In this document: one piece after another, positions 56,068 to 64,000 of the stretch
How the letters are laid out: each line of letters opens with the position of its first letter
Numbering within the stretch: position 1 is the stretch's first letter
The notes under the pieces: generated by a model
What the model was told of the DNA's origin: nothing
Database searches by the model: none
The model's input: only the letters and a program-made list of their open reading frames with translations
Translations under genes and position numbers: made by a program
Source of the DNA: Chitinophagaceae bacterium
GTDB lineage: Bacteria > Bacteroidota > Bacteroidia > Chitinophagales > Chitinophagaceae
DNA: 64,000 bases
Assembly: GCA_019638615.1 (NCBI GenBank)
Contig: JAHBTL010000008.1
Coordinates: 166,274-230,273, forward strand
Direction: 5' to 3'

Positions 56068-57954
56068 TTAAAAGGAAAGACGAATTCCCCCGGTGAAGTT
56101 AAACCGTGTGGCGCTATAACCATACACTTCGTTGAAGCGGGTATTGCCGATGTTTTTTGCGTCTGCAAATAATTTAACACGATTCCCCGCGAAAGCATAT
56201 TCCGCATAAGCGTTCCATAAAGTATACGCGGCAAGCGTAACGGCTTTTTGTGAATAGCTGCTCATGTCGTAATACAGGTCGCTCCTTTTTGAGTAATTGC
56301 TGAGTTGTGTGCTGATGTAAAACTGCGGCGTTACCTGGTAACCGATATTGGCGCCAAAACTGTGTTTGGGGCGGCGTATCAAATTAGAATAAGTAGAATC
56401 TTTACCGCTATTTTGTGTAGTCACTTCCCCGTCTGTATAAGCGTAAAATAATTTAACAGTAAGCGCCTTATTGATATACAGTGTCGGCTCAATTTCAAAG
56501 CCATGATCTTTTTGCTTATCAAGATTGATCATTTGAAAGCCGGGTCCATAGACGATCACATTTTTAATTTGCCTGGTGAAATATACTGCTCTTATGTCCA
56601 GTAGCTTACCCAGGCTTGCCTGGGCTCCTCCTTCCAGGGTGAATGATTCTTCGGGTTGGAGGTCGGGGTTAGCGCTGTACATACCATAGAGTGAGGTAAG
56701 CGAAGGTGTTTTGAACGCAGTGGCATAGTTGGCGAATATTTTCACTTCTTTGCCGAAAGCATAGGATGGGTTGATGCTATAGGTAAAATTGTCGCCATAT
56801 TTTGAATGTTTATTATAACGCCCTCCCAGTTCCAGGTTAAAGCCCTTTATATCGCGGAGAAAAAATGACAGGTACGGGCTGGTGAGCTCCGCAACAGGAT
56901 TTTTAGGCGTAGCCGTGGTGTCATTCATTTTCTGTTTGTTGTAATGTATGCCTCCCAAAAGCTGAACATGGTTTCCAATGGAATAATTGGCATACAGCTC
57001 TACTGTTTTTTTAGTGCCGGCATAAGGATAAACACCATATTCATCCGAAAAGCTCCTGTTGATCTCATTATAATCATAAAAAGCAGTTACGGCCCCGCCT
57101 GAAAAGCTATACTGGGCCTGTGAGCCGGTAGTAAGCAACTGCGCATTGTACTTACCATTTCCGTCGGTAAACGATCCGCCATCATAATCTCCCTTGAAGT
57201 AAGAGTACCGGAAATAGGGTTTGATGTGCAGTCCCCGGGCAATGCGTACGTCAAAATCGGTGTTGAATGCATTTTGTGTAAAGCCATCTTTATCAAAGCT
57301 TTTTGCAGCAGTGGTATCTTCCGCTTCAGAAAAGCCGTTCGTTTTATAATGCGTAAATCCAATATTGTATGAAGCGTTTTCTGCGGAGCCGTTCACTCCT
57401 GTGTTTGCTTTTATGGTGCTGAAGCTGCCGAACGACAGTCCTCCATACACCTGTGCGGGTTGGTCTGCTCCTTTTTTTGTGATGATGTTAATGATACCGG
57501 CTATCGCATCTGAGCCATACAGTGTAGACTGAGCACCTTTCAGGATTTCTATTCGTTCTACCTGTTCTACAGGGAACAGCCTGATGTCAAAGGCGCCGCC
57601 GGCGCCTGAAGGATCGCTTACCGGTATGCCATTGATTAAAATAATGGTATAATCGGCTTTCGCGCCCCGCAAAAAAATACTTTTATCTTTACCCGGATTA
57701 CTATAAGCGCTGTTGATAACGAGCCCCGCCTGCTCGTTCAATACCTGCGACAAATCTTTACCTGCACTGTGCTCTATTTCTTTCTTACTGATGATGCTGA
57801 TCACTTTTCCTGTTTCGCTTACTTTTTTAGGAAACCGGGTGGCCGTTATTACTATTTCGTTCAGGGAGGTTGACCGGGTAGTATCTTCCTGCGCCATAGC
57901 TGTATTGCCACACAATAAAATCAGGGTTACCCATGCAAAATTTCTACTGTTCAT
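56068..57954 (-). CDS. btuB: BtuB-like vitamin B12 TonB-dependent receptor
   Basis: The receptor imports cobalamin across the outer membrane. From the start at 57954 it is 628 residues. Residues 1-22 are the signal peptide (NTAMAQ). The TonB box and plug domain (about 35-150, with EIVITATRFPKK and GAQSTLYGSDAIAGIINIITKKG) are typical of BtuB. The barrel ends in GGIRLSF, with a C-terminal aromatic. The cobalamin riboswitch directly upstream (58081-58283) makes the substrate call strong. Surface-exposed BtuG or BtuFCD partners are not in the window. Confidence 0.93.
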   Translation of the reverse strand: MNSRNFAWVTLILLCGNTAMAQEDTTRSTSLNEIVITATRFPKKVSETGKVISIISKKEIEHSAGKDLSQVLNEQAGLVINSAYSNPGKDKSIFLRGAKADYTIILINGIPVSDPSGAGGAFDIRLFPVEQVERIEILKGAQSTLYGSDAIAGIINIITKKGADQPAQVYGGLSFGSFSTIKANTGVNGSAENASYNIGFTHYKTNGFSEAEDTTAAKSFDKDGFTQNAFNTDFDVRIARGLHIKPYFRYSYFKGDYDGGSFTDGNGKYNAQLLTTGSQAQYSFSGGAVTAFYDYNEINRSFSDEYGVYPYAGTKKTVELYANYSIGNHVQLLGGIHYNKQKMNDTTATPKNPVAELTSPYLSFFLRDIKGFNLELGGRYNKHSKYGDNFTYSINPSYAFGKEVKIFANYATAFKTPSLTSLYGMYSANPDLQPEESFTLEGGAQASLGKLLDIRAVYFTRQIKNVIVYGPGFQMINLDKQKDHGFEIEPTLYINKALTVKLFYAYTDGEVTTQNSGKDSTYSNLIRRPKHSFGANIGYQVTPQFYISTQLSNYSKRSDLYYDMSSYSQKAVTLAAYTLWNAYAEYAFAGNRVKLFADAKNIGNTRFNEVYGYSATRFNFTGGIRLSF

Positions 57955-58080
57955 TCTTTTTCCAGAAGGATGTTTAATTGAAAAATAGGCCTGAAGTGAT
58001 GAGGAAATAAAGATGCCTGTCTGCATAAGACATTTTCATCTCCGGCCTTTCACCCGAAAGCCTTTTGATAAACAATTGTA

Positions 58081-58283
58081 TAGTGGCAGGTCTTCTGGCT
58101 TGGTAATCGCTGAATACCTTCCCGTCTGACTTTAATAGCAAAACAGTGGTATGAAGATCCAGCAAAATGAAGCGTTGTCCATCAATCATGATCAGGACTT
58201 TGCTTTCACTACCTCACAGCTACGGGGATAGCGCCGGTTTTTCACCGGACTTCCCTTTTAATGGCGCCCAGGGCGCCAACCAA
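58081..58283 (-). promoter_or_regulatory. Cobalamin riboswitch (B12 element)
   Basis: The B12 box is intact on the minus strand (AAGCCAGAAGACCTGCC at 58085-58101). Upstream lies the conserved core GGGAAGTCCGGTG, with AACCGGCGCTATCCCCGTAGCTGTGAG-type residues in the + strand at 58210-58252. A downstream hairpin in the 130-base leader before 57954 likely serves as the expression platform. Adenosyl- or methylcobalamin would repress btuB when abundant. Confidence 0.95.
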
Positions 58284-58364
58284 ATACGCTGCAAAGATGA
58301 TAGTAGAATATGAAAAAAACAAAATGGAAATTTTAAAACGAACAAAGCATAGGAAAATCTCAAT

Positions 58365-58432
58365 TGACGGTTGATAATTGACGGTTGACGATGATTTTTC
58401 ATTCTCCATTGTCAACTGTCAATTTTCCATTG
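58365..58432. repeat. Intergenic word-repeat hairpin, copy 5
   Basis: ATTGACGGTTGAC is mirrored with one mismatch by GTCAACTGTCAAT in the gap between the riboswitch and the kinase gene. It can serve as the terminator of the kinase gene. Confidence 0.6.
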
Positions 58433-58975
58433 CTATGCTCCCAACAACTCGTCTACCGCCCGTTTGGCTTTCTCAAATCTTTCCTGGTAATTGCCGCTGA
58501 TGTCTGCCCACGGAGTACGCTGGTTGATCATGATGTCTTTATAAATATTGTAAAGCTTTTGTCTTGAAACAAGATCAGGATATTCCCTCAGCTCGTCTTT
58601 CACCCAGGGCAGGTCAGTATTACAAAGCAAATAAAGATCGTATTGCCGGATCACTACCTGATCTAATATCCAGTTATGGCATTTGTCAAAAACAAATTCG
58701 CACCATACTTTCATTACATACATATCGGTATCGATAAAAAGAAAGTTTTTATTATCGGCAATAGCTTTGTTGGCCGCCTTTTCTTCCAGTTCAACCTGCC
58801 CTTTGGCAATAGTAAGCAGGTTGTCAAAAGTATAGTTTGTTCCATGCCGCAGCAGGTATTCCCTGGCATATTCGCGGCACCAATCGGTGTTATAATAAGC
58901 GGCGAGCTGTTCACACAGGGTACTTTTCCCGGTAGATTCAGGTCCGATAACTACTATTTTTTTTAGTGCGGCCAT
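58433..58975 (-). CDS. NadR-like ATPase/nicotinamide-nucleoside kinase
   Basis: The 180-residue P-loop protein has Walker A GPESTGKSTL at residues 11-20. The start, the CREYAREYL motif (about residue 33) and the later YDLYLLCNTDLPWVKDELREYPD block match the ribosylnicotinamide-kinase domain of NadR. It lacks the NMN-adenylyltransferase and DNA-binding domains. The likely role is phosphorylation of nicotinamide riboside in NAD salvage. PnuC, its usual partner in Bacteroidota, is not adjacent. Confidence 0.85.
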   Translation of the reverse strand: MAALKKIVVIGPESTGKSTLCEQLAAYYNTDWCREYAREYLLRHGTNYTFDNLLTIAKGQVELEEKAANKAIADNKNFLFIDTDMYVMKVWCEFVFDKCHNWILDQVVIRQYDLYLLCNTDLPWVKDELREYPDLVSRQKLYNIYKDIMINQRTPWADISGNYQERFEKAKRAVDELLGA

Positions 58976-59052
58976 ATTTGAGCCAAGATAAATAATTCCG
59001 TTTGAATTAACCGATATGCCTGCAGCGGTAACGGGGATACGTACTAAATAAA

Positions 59053-59060
59053 TATCTTTG
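59053..59060 (+). promoter_or_regulatory. -7 promoter box of the 59081 gene
   Basis: TATCTTTG followed by C matches TANNTTTG. It lies 20 bases before the start at 59081. Confidence 0.5.
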
Positions 59061-59080
59061 CCGCTCTTAAAATTGTCTAC

Positions 59081-60208
59081 ATGAAAATTGCTGTTCTGGG
59101 TGCAGGGATGATTGGAAGAACGATTGCCGCTGACCTTGCCGCCTCATTTGAAGTTACGTCTATTGATAAAAGTCAACAATCCTTAGAGATACTTTCGTCG
59201 GGTAATAATAAGATTGCTACCAAAGTGTATGACCTGGCAAATGCTGACGGCTATAAAGGGTTGTTGTCAGGGTTCGACCTGGTTGTAACAGCCGTTCCTG
59301 GTTTTATGGGCTATGAAACGCTTAAGCAGGTAATAGCTGCTGGTAAAAATGTAGTAGATATTTCTTTTTCGCCCGAAGATGTATTGCAACTGGACGGCTT
59401 AGCAAAGGAGAAGAACGTTACGGCTATTGTTGACTGTGGTGTGGCGCCGGGCATGAGCAATCTTGTATTGGGAAGGTACAATGAGGAAATGGAAGTAAGC
59501 AATTTTGAATGTTATGTAGGCGGATTGCCCAAAGAACGCATAAAACCCTTTGAGTATAAAGCGCCTTTTTCGCCCATAGATGTGATTGAAGAATATACAC
59601 GGCCGGCAAGGCTAAAGGAAAATGGCCGGATAGTAACCAAACCTGCCCTCACCGAAATTGAGTTGATGGACTTTGATGAAATCGGTACACTCGAATCATT
59701 CAATACCGATGGGCTCAGGTCTATATTACATACCATGAGTCATATTCCGAATATGAAAGAAAAAACGCTTCGTTACCCGGGGCATTGTGAGCTTATCATA
59801 GCTTTACGGCGGAGTGGTTTTTTCAGCAGCGAACCTGTTACGGTTAACAATATTCCTGTTTCACCTCTTGCATTTTCTTCTGCTGTTCTTTTCAGGGAAT
59901 GGCAACTGCATCCCGGAGAAGAAGAATTTACGGTAATGAAAATAACTGTACAGGGAGAAAAAAACGGTATTTCGAAAACAGTTGAATATAACCTGCTCGA
60001 CCGGTATGATGTGCTTACACAAACCAGTTCCATGGCAAGATCTACCGGTTATACCTGCACGGCCGCGGTGCAGCTCATTGCTGAAAACTTATTTTCTCAG
60101 AAAGGCATATTCCCGCCCGAGAGAATTGGTAATGATAAAGTTTGCTTTGATCACATGCTGGCATACCTGGCCGCAAGGAATGTAAACTGGAAGAAGAAGG
60201 TGTATTGA
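59081..60208 (+). CDS. Saccharopine dehydrogenase-like NAD(P) oxidoreductase
   Basis: The 375-residue protein has a Rossmann motif GAGMIGRTIA (residues 7-16) and the SDH-type blocks VVDISFSPED and VDCGVAPGMSNLVLG (about residues 92 and 120). It resembles saccharopine dehydrogenase (lysine-forming) and lysine 6-dehydrogenase/lys9-like enzymes. Substrate and cofactor are not certain. A lysine catabolism or biosynthesis role is plausible. It stands alone, with a word-repeat region on its right. Confidence 0.85.
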   Translation: MKIAVLGAGMIGRTIAADLAASFEVTSIDKSQQSLEILSSGNNKIATKVYDLANADGYKGLLSGFDLVVTAVPGFMGYETLKQVIAAGKNVVDISFSPEDVLQLDGLAKEKNVTAIVDCGVAPGMSNLVLGRYNEEMEVSNFECYVGGLPKERIKPFEYKAPFSPIDVIEEYTRPARLKENGRIVTKPALTEIELMDFDEIGTLESFNTDGLRSILHTMSHIPNMKEKTLRYPGHCELIIALRRSGFFSSEPVTVNNIPVSPLAFSSAVLFREWQLHPGEEEFTVMKITVQGEKNGISKTVEYNLLDRYDVLTQTSSMARSTGYTCTAAVQLIAENLFSQKGIFPPERIGNDKVCFDHMLAYLAARNVNWKKKVY

Positions 60209-60440
60209 GGCTATCGGCGGTCAGCTATCGGCTTTTTTGAACCACAAAGCCACGAAGGCACAAAGGTACACCAAGGATATTCCGGCTGTCAGCTATCAGT
60301 TTATTATTTATAGTTTTTAGTTTGTGGGTAACCATAAATAACAAACTCGAAACTTCAAACTATAAACCCGGATTTAACAAACCTGCGACCTGAAACCTGC
60401 AACAGCTAACTGCTGATGGCTGACAGCCCATAGCCGATTC
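60209..60440. repeat. Intergenic word-repeat region, copy 6
   Basis: CTATCGGCGGTCAGCTATCGGC and GGCTGTCAGCTATCAG are mirrored by CTGATGGCTGACAGCCCATAGCCG. ATAGTTTTTAGTTTGTGG is mirrored by ACCATAAATAACAAACTCG and CAAACTATAAACC. This is the richest example of the word family. Confidence 0.65.
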
Positions 60441-60471
60441 CACGTATCTTCGCGCGATATACAGTTTTATT

Positions 60472-62385
60472 ATGGCAGAACGCAAAGGAAGATATACACC
60501 GGGAGGAAATGAGGAAACGCCGAAGACAAAGATATCCCGGGAAAATCTCAGGCAGGCATTGGTGCTTTTTTCTTACATTAAGCCATACCGGGCAAAGTTT
60601 TTTGGCAGCCTTATTTTTATTGCACTGTCTGCATTTACCACCAGTTTATTTCCCCTGTTTTTGGGCAAGATGATAGACGCTGCCGCGCCGGCTGGAACGA
60701 ATATCACCGGTAGTACGCCCGCCGCTTCAGGTTTTGGGGTCAGCCTGAATGATATTCACTGGAGTTTGAATACAACGTTGCTGCTTATTTTTTTGCAGCT
60801 GACTGCACAAACCTTTTTTTCGTACATGCGTGTGTATCTGCTTACTTATGTAGGCGAGCACGCGCTGGCTGATATGCGCAAAGATGTATACAGCAAGCTG
60901 ATTGCAATGCCTATGTCCTTTTTTTCGGAAAAAAGAGTAGGGGAATTGAGTAACAGGATTTCTTCTGATCTGTCGCAGATACAGGAAGCCGTTTCCTTTA
61001 CACTTGCTGAGTTTTTGCGGGGCGTATTTACCATGCTGATTGGTTTGGTTTTTATTTTCTGGATCAAAGCGAAACTTGCGCTGGTCATGTTGAGCGTTGT
61101 GCCGGTAATTGCCATACTGGCCGTTGTATTTGGAAAGCGCATCCGGAAGATGGCTGCCAGAGCCCAGGACCAGTTGGCGGAAAGCGGCACCATTGTAAAT
61201 GAAACCTTCCAGGGTATAACGGTAGTTAAAGCGTTTACCAGCGAGTTTTTTGAAATAGGTCGGTATATAAAAAGCATTTATGCATCTGTTAATACATCTA
61301 TCACCAACGCCAGATACAGGGGCGCATTCATCGCGTTCATGATCTTTAGTGTGTTTGGCGCTGTTGCTTTTGTAATATGGTATGGCGCCAATATGATCCA
61401 ATCAGGCGAATTGACTTTTGGTTCGCTGGTAATGTTTGTTGTGTTTTCAGGCTTCGTCGGAGGCACTTTTGCCGGCTTTGCCGATATGTTCAGCCAGCTG
61501 CAAAAAACATTGGGAGCCACGCAAAGCATCCGGCATATTTTAAGAGATAAAGGGGAAGACGTGCAGCTCGTGCAGCCTGTGGCAGACGATCGGTATAAGC
61601 TGAATGGGAATGTAAGGTTCGAACATGTTGCCTTCAGCTATCCTTCGCGTAAGGATGTACAGGTATTGAAAGATGTGTCCATGACGGCCGCTAACGGGCA
61701 GCAGATAGCGATTGTGGGACCCAGTGGCGCAGGAAAAAGCACGATAGCCGCATTGTTGCTGCAGTTCTATGCTCCTGAAAAGGGTACATTGTATTTTGAT
61801 GAACGACCGGCTTCTTTTTTTCCTTTATCGCAGCTAAGATTACAAATGGCGCTGGTTCCCCAGGAGGTGATGCTGTTTGGAGGAAGTATTAAAGAAAATA
61901 TTGCTTATGGAAAGCCGGGAGCCGGCGATGAAGAAATTATGGCAGCCGCTGTCAAAGCCAACGCGCATGATTTTATAACATCATTCCCCGAGCAATACAA
62001 TACCATCGTAGGTGAGCGGGGTATTAAATTAAGCGGCGGACAACGCCAGCGGGTAGCCATTGCGAGAGCCATCCTGAAAGACCCTGCTATTCTCATCCTG
62101 GATGAAGCCACTTCTTCACTGGATAGTGAAAGCGAGCAACTGGTGCAGGACGCGCTGGAGAATTTGATGCAGGGACGAACCTCGTTTGTAATAGCCCATC
62201 GTTTATCCACCATCCGCAATGCAGACAAAATAGTAGTGATTGATAAAGGCATTGTAGTGGAAGCGGGTACCCATCCGGAATTGATGAATGGAAACGGGCT
62301 TTATAAAAAGCTCAACGAAATGCAGTTTGAATTTGGCGAGGTTACCCAATCGCCCGTGCATCGCGACCTTGATGTGACCGGCTGA
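60472..62385 (+). CDS. MsbA-like ABC exporter (fused TMD-NBD)
   Basis: The 637-residue half transporter has six transmembrane helices in 40-340 and a nucleotide-binding domain in about 380-600. Walker A GPSGAGKSTIAALL, the signature LSGGQRQRVAIARAI, Walker B ILILDEATSSLD and the H-loop AHRLSTI are intact. It should act as a homodimer that exports lipids, drugs or peptides; family members cover MsbA and multidrug transporters. A weak -7 box TATCTTCG lies at 60445-60452. It is followed by a pseudogene. Confidence 0.93.
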   Translation: MAERKGRYTPGGNEETPKTKISRENLRQALVLFSYIKPYRAKFFGSLIFIALSAFTTSLFPLFLGKMIDAAAPAGTNITGSTPAASGFGVSLNDIHWSLNTTLLLIFLQLTAQTFFSYMRVYLLTYVGEHALADMRKDVYSKLIAMPMSFFSEKRVGELSNRISSDLSQIQEAVSFTLAEFLRGVFTMLIGLVFIFWIKAKLALVMLSVVPVIAILAVVFGKRIRKMAARAQDQLAESGTIVNETFQGITVVKAFTSEFFEIGRYIKSIYASVNTSITNARYRGAFIAFMIFSVFGAVAFVIWYGANMIQSGELTFGSLVMFVVFSGFVGGTFAGFADMFSQLQKTLGATQSIRHILRDKGEDVQLVQPVADDRYKLNGNVRFEHVAFSYPSRKDVQVLKDVSMTAANGQQIAIVGPSGAGKSTIAALLLQFYAPEKGTLYFDERPASFFPLSQLRLQMALVPQEVMLFGGSIKENIAYGKPGAGDEEIMAAAVKANAHDFITSFPEQYNTIVGERGIKLSGGQRQRVAIARAILKDPAILILDEATSSLDSESEQLVQDALENLMQGRTSFVIAHRLSTIRNADKIVVIDKGIVVEAGTHPELMNGNGLYKKLNEMQFEFGEVTQSPVHRDLDVTG

Positions 62386-62497
62386 TGTTAGCCGCCGGCA
62401 GTGTTTCTTTCTTTTTCACAAAGAACAGGCTCAATGTGTCCGGCATCCTGTAGCTGAATGGTAGAATTATACTTGTCCAAAACTGTGTAAGCTTGTA

Positions 62498-63042
62498 ATG
62501 TAAAAGCTGGTAGGACGATACGAAGAAAAGAAAATACTTGCCGCGGCACTTGCTTCGGGAGCGCCTGAACTGGTTGCCATTTATGGCCGGCGGCGCATCG
62601 GCAAAACCTTTCTTGTCCGGTCTTTTTATAAAGAGCGGATGCTGTTTAACTTTACCGGGATTCACGATGCGGATTTATTCACCCAATTGTGAAACTTTAG
62701 CACAGCCTTACAAAAGGCTATGTCAGGGCTGTTAAGCTGGATCATTACCAGGTCTGCAAATTTATATGGCGATGGGCGGAGTGCCTCAATACCTTTCAGG
62801 GATAGTGCCGGGTGAAAGCGCGGCGCAGAACATAGACAGGTTGTATTTCTCAAAAACGGCGCCATTGAGAAGAGAGTTCGGCAATTTATATGAATCGTTA
62901 TTTACGAATACCCAACATCATAGCTAAAACAAAGAAAACGCTTTTTCTTACCATGATCACAACTTATGGTATTAAAAGGAATATGTATGCGACCGGGCTC
63001 GTACAGAATGAAATAAAGATGGATGACTTATTCCGGCCGTAG
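62498..63042 (+). pseudogene. Decayed AAA ATPase gene (DUF234/archaeal-ATPase type)
   Basis: Fragments of one family protein lie in order on the plus strand. First, KLVGRYEEKKILAAALASG followed by IYGRRRIGKTFLVRSF (Walker A) and FTGIHDADLFTQL, then stop TGA in a position where E is expected. Next, in another frame, YMAMGGVPQYLSGIVPGE, then NIDRLYFSKTAPLRREF up to a stop at QHHS. Finally TKKTLFLTMITTYGIKR and TGLVQNEIKMDDLF in a third frame, ending at 63042. At least two large parts (sensor region and a stretch before the last motif) are missing. The start codon is followed at once by TAA. Confidence 0.85.
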
Positions 63043-63063
63043 GTTTCATACATGAGGTGGGGG

Positions 63064-63819
63064 CTACTTATCACTTGCTTTCTTTGTCCGCTCATACAAC
63101 AGGAAATGCTGGATCGGTAAAAAATCACCCTTATAGTATAAGCTAAACCCATTGGCTTCCATTTCCTTGTTCAACTGGGCAACGGTCATTTTATGCAATG
63201 CTTTGATGGGGATCGATGGGTCTTCGCCGCGGTATTCAATGAATAAAACTTTCCCGTCCGGCTTTAAACACTTTTTGATAGATTGCATCATTTCATGAGG
63301 ATATTCCAGTTCGTGGTATACATCCACCATCAGCACCAGGTCTAGCGTATTTGCCGGCAGTTTAGGAGATTTTTCAGTGCCTTTTACTACTTCTACTACT
63401 GAATCATTTTTGGATGCTTTTTCGCGGGCTAAAGCGGCAATCATTTCGTCCTGCACCTCCACCGCGTATATTTTTCCCTTTGGAACTTTTTTCGCCAGCC
63501 TGAAGCTGTAATACCCGCTGCCTGCGCCTATATCTGCTATTACACCCGTTGGGGCGATTTCTATCTTCCCGATGGCCAGTTCCGTATTTTCCTCCGCATT
63601 TCTTTCGGGCCGGTTCAGCCATTCCATACCGGCCGCTCCCATCATGTGGGCGATCTCCCTTCCATGGTAGAACTTACCTATGCCATCGCGACTGGCGGTT
63701 GTGTATTCATATACTTTTTCCTGCTCTTTTCTTATGTTCTTTTGCGCCTGGTTATCACCGCAGGCGCCCAACATTGCCGGAAACAGGAAAATAAGAAAGC
63801 GGAATGAGCATTTCATCAT
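63064..63819 (-). CDS. Lipoprotein-type class I methyltransferase
   Basis: From the start at 63819 the protein is 251 residues. It has a signal peptide with the lipobox MLGAC, so it is predicted to be a lipoprotein. The start at 63837 is rejected because it overlaps the -7 box CAAATGTA (63835-63842) on the minus strand. The methyltransferase domain (about 75-230) shows motif I VIADIGAGSGYYSFRLA and a later LVLMVDVYHELEYP block, both intact. SAM is not usually available outside the cytoplasm, so the site of action is puzzling. The substrate is unknown. Confidence 0.85.
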   Translation of the reverse strand: MMKCSFRFLIFLFPAMLGACGDNQAQKNIRKEQEKVYEYTTASRDGIGKFYHGREIAHMMGAAGMEWLNRPERNAEENTELAIGKIEIAPTGVIADIGAGSGYYSFRLAKKVPKGKIYAVEVQDEMIAALAREKASKNDSVVEVVKGTEKSPKLPANTLDLVLMVDVYHELEYPHEMMQSIKKCLKPDGKVLFIEYRGEDPSIPIKALHKMTVAQLNKEMEANGFSLYYKGDFLPIQHFLLYERTKKASDK

Positions 63820-63834
63820 ACTATCAAATGTAAA

Positions 63835-63842
63835 CAATTAGG
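63835..63842 (-). promoter_or_regulatory. -7 promoter box of the methyltransferase gene
   Basis: On the minus strand TACATTTG (63842 to 63835) matches TANNTTTG and lies 15 bases before the start at 63819. Confidence 0.55.
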
Positions 63843-64000
63843 TTGCAAATTTGCCGGATATGCAGGGTAAACACCTGCTTTGGCAGACACGAATCTTGTT
63901 AATATGATCACACAACAATTATAACAGTGCATTTAGCTCAGGTGAAAGAATCCATTTTTTACATGTGCCTGGGTAAAAGAGGGGGAATGACCAAAAAGGT

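Noticed and set aside
58026-58026. Longer start of btuB at 58026
   Set aside because: The extra 24 residues are not signal-peptide-like. The ATG at 57954 gives a clean signal peptide and leaves room for the riboswitch expression platform.
60727-61401. 224-codon minus-strand frame inside the MsbA-like exporter
   Set aside because: It lies opposite the transmembrane domain of a clear ABC exporter and lacks any recognisable domain.
62446-62475. tRNA-like string TAGCTGAATGGTAGAATTATAC
   Set aside because: It resembles a D-arm, but no acceptor stem, anticodon arm or T-arm with a GTTCRA core follows at the right spacing.

Overview
The window looks like chromosomal DNA from a member of the Bacteroidota, most likely the Chitinophagaceae. 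The reasoning is as follows. Many start codons are preceded by the Bacteroidota -7 promoter box TANNTTTG rather than by a Shine-Dalgarno sequence. Protein types common in this phylum recur: a DUF4369-plus-thioredoxin lipid-side protein, outer-membrane beta-barrel receptors with an N-terminal carboxypeptidase-regulatory-like domain, a CsbD variant, a SulP/beta-carbonic-anhydrase pair, and lycopene cyclase next to a CruF-like protein. No rRNA, tRNA, CRISPR array, prophage or intact insertion sequence was seen. Most of the window is housekeeping sequence.

Layout. 0.3-9 kb: small unknown protein, malate:quinone oxidoreductase (mqo), tadA, a sulfatase, rpiB, a secreted M28 peptidase, rnhB and heme A synthase. 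9-15.7 kb: an orphan peptide-type ABC permease, a large secreted protein with a possible clan CD (caspase/gingipain-like) His/Cys pair, a PhoB/PhoR-like two-component pair and a polysaccharide deacetylase. 15.8-25.3 kb: gltX, a tandem universal stress protein, a pair of unknown secreted proteins, a membrane/lipoprotein fusion-like gene, a crotonase, fumC, an unknown lipoprotein and lspA. 25.5-33 kb: a SulP transporter with carbonic anhydrase, then carotenoid genes (crtY, cruF-like, crtI) interrupted by a repeat-rich gap and a frameshifted small secreted gene. 33-35.5 kb: rplK-rplA-rplJ-rplL with its own promoter and terminator, separated from rpoBC and nusG/secE. 35.5-45.5 kb: a DUF1016/YhcG-type nuclease, a thioredoxin-like protein, rny, rplS, tatA, a HAD phosphatase, a MITE/REPIN-like palindromic element, and a hemL-hemH-rsgA cluster. 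45.6-58.3 kb: a DUF5009-type acyltransferase, an unusual ABC exporter pair, a TonB-dependent receptor, csbD, gdhA, fabF, and a btuB-like B12 receptor under a cobalamin riboswitch. 58.4-64 kb: a NadR-like kinase, a saccharopine-dehydrogenase-like protein, an MsbA-like ABC exporter, a decayed AAA ATPase pseudogene and a lipoprotein methyltransferase.

How the genes work together. Heme supply is represented by hemL, hemH and ctaA, with B12 import under riboswitch control. TCA enzymes are fumC and mqo. Envelope biogenesis includes lspA, tatA, several lipoproteins and outer-membrane receptors. SulP and carbonic anhydrase form a likely bicarbonate uptake unit. Carotenoid genes for desaturation, cyclization and hydration are present, but phytoene synthase (crtB) and hydroxylase (crtZ) are absent from this locus.

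The least ordinary signals are non-coding or degenerate. They are: a 104-bp nested-palindrome element at 41356-41459 flanked by 8-bp direct repeats; a recurring class of intergenic hairpins built from short repeated words; a single-base frameshift in a G-run at 31180-31183; an ATPase gene reduced by large deletions at 62.5-63.0 kb; and the detached ribosomal-protein operon. No clearly new multi-gene system is evident. The best candidates for undescribed biology are the caspase-like secreted protein, the ABC exporter with a ~300-residue extracytoplasmic domain, and the MITE-like element.
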